Origin: Verrucomicrobiaceae bacterium
GTDB taxonomy: Bacteria; Verrucomicrobiota; Verrucomicrobiia; Verrucomicrobiales; Akkermansiaceae
Direction: 5' to 3'
DNA: 64,000 nucleotides
Assembly: GCA_027485995.1 (NCBI GenBank)
Contig: JAIXPW010000017.1
Location: forward strand, 1-64,000
Program-made: the position numbers and the translations under genes
The notes under the pieces: generated by a model
What the model saw: only the letters and a program-made list of their open reading frames with translations
What the model was told of the DNA's origin: nothing
Databases searched by the model: none
Shown: piece after piece, positions 59,457 through 64,000 of the stretch
Layout of the letters: every line of letters starts with the position of its first letter
How positions within the stretch are numbered: position 1 is the first letter of the stretch

Positions 59457-61649
59457 ATGAAGGTCGCACTGGTCATCCACTGGTTCATGCTCGCCCTCGT
59501 GGGAGGTCTTGCCTGGCATGCCGGAGGCTCGCCTCTTCTGCTCGCTGTCTCGATGTTCGCGGTGCTGGTCTATCCACTCCTCGGCATCATCCCTGCCAAG
59601 CTGGAGCCTTTCAAACCCATCATCTGCGGACTGCTCGTGGCCTTTTGCGCGCTGCATGGTCGCGACAAACCAATCATGCTCTGGGCATGTCTGCTGGCCC
59701 TGCCACAGCTCTTGTCTGCCTTGCACTGCATCCGGGAACTCCAGCAGTCGGGCACCACCAAGGAGGCCGGCTCCACCACCATCAAGCGCTTCAGTTTCAC
59801 GCTCGGATTCTACGCAACCATGGGTCTCGTCTTCCTGCTGTTGCAACGCGACTCTTTCAATATCGAACATTCCGCCGCCAGGATGCTCGCGGTGGTCTGT
59901 TCGATGTTGGGGCTTGTCGCGTGGGAAACGAGTCGCACGACACGCCTTCAAGAGGGAAAAACCGCGCCTCTAACAGATGGAGGATTTCTGGTGCGGCTCG
60001 CGCTCATCGGATCGGCGGTGCTGATGTTCATCCTTCTATTCACCGTCGCCCTCCCGATCACGTCCGATGCCTTGTGCGGGCTTTCCCTCAACCTGAAATC
60101 GCATCAGAATCCCCCTGATCCAAAGCCCAGGGAAAAACGTCAATCCGGCGGTTCCGATGGATCCCAATCCAGCGACGAGCTCTCCGTCGCGGGGCCCGAA
60201 GATGCCAACCAAACAGGCCAGGTTGAGCTTCCGATGCAGGGCACGCTCGAACTCTCCGACGAGCTTCGTGTCGTCCTCCAGTTCGAGAATTCCGTCCAAG
60301 CGGAAAGGCTGGCCAGGCAAGGTCCATTCTATATCCGTACGCTTGCCGTGAGCCGCTTCGAAGACGGCGAGTGGGCAAGTGATGGCGACTCAGGACAATG
60401 GCTGAAGGACTCCACGGATGGGCGCGAGGATGACAAGGTGGAAGTCGGCAGGCACTCGACCGAAGACATCGCTCATGATATCTACCTCCTGCGCAGCAAC
60501 GGTCAGGCTCTCCCGGCCCTGGCGGGCATCACGGCCTATGCACTTCCGGAGGTGTTTGTGCTACCTGACGACTGGTATCAGAACCCCGCATCCGGCGACA
60601 TCCGATACAGGGCATGGTCCAGGCCGGTCAATATCCAGTCGCTTTCCAGGATGAACCCCGAGCCCGGAAATCCGGGTCCAGCCTACCTCACCAAACTGGA
60701 CAGCCCAATGGGTGTCAGACTCACCGAGACCGCCGAAGGGATCGGGGCAGGGCACACAGACCTGACGGGTCAGCTCGAAGCGCTCCGCCAGTTTTTCCAA
60801 TCCAACTTCATCTACAGCCGAACGGTGGAGAACAAGTCCAACAGGCCACCGCTGGAGAATTTCCTCTTCGTCGAGAAGAAGGGCTACTGTGATTTCTTCG
60901 CCAGTGCCTCCGCCTTGTTGCTCCGCCACATGGGCATCCCCTCGCGTGTGGCCTATGGCTACTTCGGTGGAGAGCATGATGACGCGACGGATTCCTGGAT
61001 CTTCCGGGAGTATCACGCCCACTCGTGGACCGAGGTCTTCCTTGAGGGCCAGGGATGGGTCATTTGCGACTTCACGCCATCGTCCGCAGATTCCCCTTCC
61101 CTCGCCATGACACCGCCACCGTCACTGGACCTGACGAATTTCGAGGATGCCGGAGGACGCGGCGTCAGGCGAAATGGCAAGCTCTGGAACCGGTTCGAAT
61201 CCCTGCTGGACCTTCGATCCCCCTGGCTGCCGACGATTCTCGTTCTTGGATGTCTCGCTGCATTCCTTGGCTTCTTCTTCCGCAACCATCGGACGCCGGA
61301 ACTGCGTGCAACCCGAATCGCCGCCCGGAAACGTGCCAAAAGTGAGCAACAGCCTGACTACCTCCTGGAGTTTCTAGACATGTGCCAATCCTTCGGCCAC
61401 ACCCGTCGCTCCGGACAAACCTTGATGGAGTTCCACCGCGATCTGAAGCAAGTCAGGTTCTGCCACGACGACTTCGACGAACTGATCGACTACTACTACA
61501 AATCCCGTTACGAGGACGCCCCGCTCAATCGATCCAGCGAGCGCCGCTTCCTCAAGCTCATCCGCAGCTTCAGCAAAGCCAAGGCCAGGGAGAACCAGGA
61601 GTCTCTGAACCATGCTTCCAATCCAACCAGTCAGGAATTGCTCAAATGA
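59457..61649 (+). CDS. TgpA-like membrane transglutaminase
   Basis: 730 residues. About five to seven N-terminal helices lead to an extracytoplasmic transglutaminase-like domain with Cys478 (GYCDFFAS), His522 (HAHSWTE) and Asp538 (CDFTPS). A further helix and a cytoplasmic C-terminal domain follow (HTRRSGQTLMEFH). It is predicted to form or break amide crosslinks at the cell surface. The next gene overlaps by ATGA. Confidence 0.87.
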   Translation: MKVALVIHWFMLALVGGLAWHAGGSPLLLAVSMFAVLVYPLLGIIPAKLEPFKPIICGLLVAFCALHGRDKPIMLWACLLALPQLLSALHCIRELQQSGTTKEAGSTTIKRFSFTLGFYATMGLVFLLLQRDSFNIEHSAARMLAVVCSMLGLVAWETSRTTRLQEGKTAPLTDGGFLVRLALIGSAVLMFILLFTVALPITSDALCGLSLNLKSHQNPPDPKPREKRQSGGSDGSQSSDELSVAGPEDANQTGQVELPMQGTLELSDELRVVLQFENSVQAERLARQGPFYIRTLAVSRFEDGEWASDGDSGQWLKDSTDGREDDKVEVGRHSTEDIAHDIYLLRSNGQALPALAGITAYALPEVFVLPDDWYQNPASGDIRYRAWSRPVNIQSLSRMNPEPGNPGPAYLTKLDSPMGVRLTETAEGIGAGHTDLTGQLEALRQFFQSNFIYSRTVENKSNRPPLENFLFVEKKGYCDFFASASALLLRHMGIPSRVAYGYFGGEHDDATDSWIFREYHAHSWTEVFLEGQGWVICDFTPSSADSPSLAMTPPPSLDLTNFEDAGGRGVRRNGKLWNRFESLLDLRSPWLPTILVLGCLAAFLGFFFRNHRTPELRATRIAARKRAKSEQQPDYLLEFLDMCQSFGHTRRSGQTLMEFHRDLKQVRFCHDDFDELIDYYYKSRYEDAPLNRSSERRFLKLIRSFSKAKARENQESLNHASNPTSQELLK

Positions 61650-61906
61650 AGCTGTCAATCATCGCTCCATCCTTTCAGCTAGGATCCCTGACTGGCTTGC
61701 TGGTCATCCCTTTCCTGAATGAACGCCTTGTGGGAAATCACGGTGGAATTTTCCCAATCATCCTTGGGATCTCCTTTTTGGTCATTGGATTGATTTCCTC
61801 TTGGTTGACGAGCAGAAGCGGCTCACCCAACCGGGGCCTTTTCGGAGCCTGCCTCTCGATCATTCTCTTTCTCCTCTATTTCACCACGCCGATGCTGATG
61901 CACTGA
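61646..61906 (+). CDS. Small membrane protein
   Basis: 86 residues, almost all hydrophobic, with about three helices (GSLTGLLVIPFLNE, FPIILGISFLVIGLISSWL, GLFGACLSIILFLLYFTT). It overlaps the transglutaminase stop codon (ATGA) and may be its partner. No family is recognised. Confidence 0.65.
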   Translation: MKLSIIAPSFQLGSLTGLLVIPFLNERLVGNHGGIFPIILGISFLVIGLISSWLTSRSGSPNRGLFGACLSIILFLLYFTTPMLMH

Positions 61907-61964
61907 AGTAGCCTGCAAAGCCCTTCCAATCTGCAATCCGAAATCCCCAATCCGCCATTCTTCC

Positions 61965-63059
61965 TTGCTCCTCTATCTCCACATCCCCTTCTGCCACCGC
62001 GTCTGCCCCTACTGCTCGTTCTACAAGCACACCCCGGGCTCCACGCCAATCAGTGCCTTCCTCGACGCCCTCGCAGCCGAAGCCGACCGACGACTTCCCG
62101 AGCTGTCTGAAAAGCCCCGCACCCTCTACCTCGGCGGCGGCACGCCTTCGATGCTCTCTCCGACCCACCTTGAGAGGCTCTTCAGCACCCTGCACAGACA
62201 CCTCGATTTCTCCAAACTCGACGACGTCACCTTCGAGGCCAATCCCGCGACCTTCGATCTAACAAAAGCGACGCTGTTCCGTGATCTCGGCGTGAAACGC
62301 GTCTCGCTCGGCATCCAGTCGTTCACCCCGCACGTCCTGAAAAGTCTCGGCCGCGAGCATGATCCGGAGCAGGCCGCCGAAGCGGTCGGGATCTTGAAGG
62401 AAGCCGGTCTGCCCTCGATCAACATCGACCTCATGTTTTCCATCCCCGGGCAATCGCGCGAGGATTGGTCCTCCACTCTCGACCGCGCCATCTCGCTGAA
62501 GCCCGACCATATCTCCGCCTACAACCTCACCTACGAGGAGGACACCGCCTTTTTCGAATCGCTGAAACGCGGCGAGATGGACGAGAGCGAGGACCGCGAC
62601 GCCAGCTTCTTCGAACTCGCCAAACAGAAGCTCACCGACGCCGGCTTCGAGTCCTACGAAACCTCGAACTACGCCCAGCCCGGCCATCGTTCCTCGCACA
62701 ACCACGGCTACTGGAGCGGCGAGGACTACCTCGGCCTCGGGCCGTCTGCGGTTTCCACCGTCAACCGCACCCGCAGCCGAAATGTGCCGGACACCGCCCA
62801 TTACGTGGAAATGGTCGGCTCGCTCGGGAACGCCATCACCGAGAGCGAGCAACTCGACGACGAAGCCTGGCGGCTCGAACGCATCGCCCTCGGTCTGCGC
62901 ACGCTTGATGGCATCGCGCTTTCCCTTCTCGACGACGAAGGCAAGACCCGCGCCGGTTGGCTGGTCGAACAGGGCCTCGCCGAACGCGATCAAGAACGTT
63001 TGCGCCTCATCGGCAACGGCTGCGCCCTAGTCGATCCCATCGCTGCGGAGCTGGTATGA
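61965..63059 (+). CDS. hemW: Radical SAM protein HemW
   Basis: 364 residues starting with TTG at 61965 (LLYLHIPFCHRVCPYCSF, holding the C-x3-C-x2-C cluster). GGGTPSML, FEANP, GVKRVSLGIQSF and HISAYNLTYEEDTAFF are family blocks; the C-terminus includes the HemN-like domain. HemW is a heme chaperone rather than a coproporphyrinogen oxidase in characterised bacteria. A repeat-like run (AATCTGCAATCCGAAATCCC) precedes it. Confidence 0.9.
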   Translation: MLLYLHIPFCHRVCPYCSFYKHTPGSTPISAFLDALAAEADRRLPELSEKPRTLYLGGGTPSMLSPTHLERLFSTLHRHLDFSKLDDVTFEANPATFDLTKATLFRDLGVKRVSLGIQSFTPHVLKSLGREHDPEQAAEAVGILKEAGLPSINIDLMFSIPGQSREDWSSTLDRAISLKPDHISAYNLTYEEDTAFFESLKRGEMDESEDRDASFFELAKQKLTDAGFESYETSNYAQPGHRSSHNHGYWSGEDYLGLGPSAVSTVNRTRSRNVPDTAHYVEMVGSLGNAITESEQLDDEAWRLERIALGLRTLDGIALSLLDDEGKTRAGWLVEQGLAERDQERLRLIGNGCALVDPIAAELV

Positions 63060-63105
63060 AGAATTGGGTGGCCAGAGATCAGGGGCCAGTGGCCAGAAAG
63101 ACTCT

Positions 63106-63140
63106 TCGTTTCGAATTTAGAATTTGGAATTTCGTGCTTT
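63106..63140 (+). repeat. AT-rich dispersed repeat
   Basis: CGTTTCGAATTTAGAATTTG then GAATTTCGTGCTTT, the clearest family member. A small palindrome GATCAC-TTC-GTGATC (63141-63155) directly follows and contains the GTG start codon of the next gene. Confidence 0.6.
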
Positions 63141-63149
63141 GATCACTTC

Positions 63150-63872
63150 GTGATCCTTCGAGCTCTTTCCCTCCTGCTCTGCCTCTTCGTGGCCTCCTGC
63201 ATCGACTGCAAGGAGGAGCTCTGGATTCATGCCGACGGCTCTGGTGCCGCAGAAGCGACCTATGACCTTCCCTCCAGTGCGGTCAGGCTCGGTGGCGGCG
63301 AGGAGAAGATCCGGAAGTCGATCGACACCCTGCTCGCTGAAAACCCCAGCCTTCACCAGGAGGCCTTCGACATCGTGACGGCCGAGGGTCGCACCAAGAT
63401 CCACCTCCGGTTGAGATTCGAATCCGCCCTCAAGCTGGTCGATCTTTCAAAACCCAAGTCCACCGAAAGCCTCCCCGCCACCGCCCAGCAACTGGCCGGA
63501 ACTTTCGATTTCCGGCTCAAGGGACTCGAGTTCGAGCTCAACCGCACCATCGAAGCCAACAAGGCCTTTGTCGGCGGCCTTTTCATGCCTCGCAAGGAGA
63601 TCGCAGGCCGCAAGCTGCTCTACATCCTTCATCTTCCCCAACCACCCGTGGAATCCAACGCCACGCGCACCGAAGACAACGGCAGCACCCTTATCTGGGA
63701 CTACTCGCTGGAAGAGGCCTTGAAAGGACCCGTCACCACTCGGTTCAAGGCGCAGATCCCGATCCCGTGGTGGGCCTACGCAACCGTCGCTGTGATCGTG
63801 ACCGGACTCATCGCGCTGCTCATCCGCTGGAAACCGTGGCGTCGCTTTTCAAGCGCCAGGCCAGGCGTCTGA
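63150..63872 (+). CDS. Membrane-anchored lipoprotein
   Basis: 240 residues from GTG 63150, with lipobox VASC (Cys17). The periplasmic part is a beta-sandwich-like domain (HADGSGAAEATYDLP, IHLRLRFESALKLVD, LLYILHLPQPPVE). A C-terminal helix (IPWWAYATVAVIVTGLIALLIRW) ends in a basic tail, so it is anchored at both ends. It resembles DUF3153-like envelope lipoproteins, but I am not sure of the family. Confidence 0.7.
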   Translation: MILRALSLLLCLFVASCIDCKEELWIHADGSGAAEATYDLPSSAVRLGGGEEKIRKSIDTLLAENPSLHQEAFDIVTAEGRTKIHLRLRFESALKLVDLSKPKSTESLPATAQQLAGTFDFRLKGLEFELNRTIEANKAFVGGLFMPRKEIAGRKLLYILHLPQPPVESNATRTEDNGSTLIWDYSLEEALKGPVTTRFKAQIPIPWWAYATVAVIVTGLIALLIRWKPWRRFSSARPGV

Positions 63873-63894
63873 CCCTCATTCATCATGATGCTTG

Positions 63895-64000
63895 ATGACC
63901 ATGGATCCCTCACCTGAGTCCGACCTGCCTTTCGCCCGTGCCATGTCGCCCGAGGGCTGCGCGGATCTTTACGAGGCCCACAAGCTTCGATCCGAATCGA
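63895..64000 (+). CDS. Start of an unidentified gene, cut by the window end
   Basis: An open frame from ATG 63895 (or 63901) gives MTMDPSPESDLPFARAMSPE and about 15 more residues, without a stop before the window edge. The sequence is too short to recognise. It follows the lipoprotein gene by 22 bp on the same strand and may belong to the same operon. Confidence 0.5.
   Translation, partial: MTMDPSPESDLPFARAMSPEGCADLYEAHKLRSES

Overview
The window looks like a piece of a verrucomicrobial chromosome, probably close to Luteolibacter/Haloferula. This is inferred from gene content and not from any marker gene. Supporting features are GC-rich coding DNA, closely packed short operons on both strands, a 1,194-residue PilX-like surface protein of a kind common in Verrucomicrobia, a sulfatase, an OpgG/OpgH glucan system, S8/S9 peptidases, and intergenic gaps full of degenerate dispersed repeats. 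No rRNA, tRNA, CRISPR array, phage block, transposase or integrase was recognised.

Layout. 0-3 kb: end of a PQQ-type sugar dehydrogenase, a blue-copper protein, and an OFA-family MFS carrier with its small partner. 3.3-7 kb: MYG1-like protein, secreted sulfatase, NUDIX hydrolase, thioredoxin-like ferredoxin. 7-11.3 kb: opgG, a small membrane gene and opgH as an overlapping operon. 11.4-14.4 kb: a two-gene ABC-2 exporter and a secreted EEP-family nuclease/phosphatase. 14.4-21.6 kb: an accessory island of small, mostly unknown genes, all on the minus strand and separated by imperfect palindromes. 21.8-34.2 kb: threonine/serine exporter and two divergent peptide-import systems, only one of which carries ATPases. 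34.3-38.2 kb: GYF-domain membrane protein, DCC-family protein, radC, a solitary higA and lipA. 38.3-41.6 kb: a second small accessory stretch with two copies of a twin-hairpin repeat, hypothetical proteins and a hicBA pair. 41.7-49.7 kb: a complete set of genes for trans-4-hydroxyproline breakdown interleaved with a secreted zinc peptidase and followed by an S9 peptidase. 50.2-56.2 kb: PilX-like giant, secreted partner, and a subtilase with a CARDB-like tail. 56.3-64 kb: squalene/phytoene synthase, a MoxR-DUF58-transglutaminase operon, HemW, a lipoprotein, and the start of one more gene.

The most interesting candidate is the island at 14.6-17.6 kb, possibly running to 21.6 kb. Gene after gene on the minus strand ends next to, and the following one begins just after, an imperfect palindrome whose outer ends resemble GGCGAAC and GTTCGCC. 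This is the architecture of integron gene cassettes with attC recombination sites. No integrase is present in the window, so it would be an integrase-less cassette cluster or the distal part of a chromosomal integron. Two of the sites (17625-17778 and 21453-21606) are near-identical 154-bp copies that sit 19-20 bp upstream of different genes.

Functional links. The hydroxyproline genes (epimerase, D-hydroxyproline oxidase, deaminase, semialdehyde dehydrogenase) form the known four-step route to 2-oxoglutarate. Their coupling to two exported peptidases, together with peptide importers in the same window, suggests use of collagen-like or hydroxyproline-rich protein. MoxR, DUF58 and TgpA-like proteins form a familiar envelope-associated operon.
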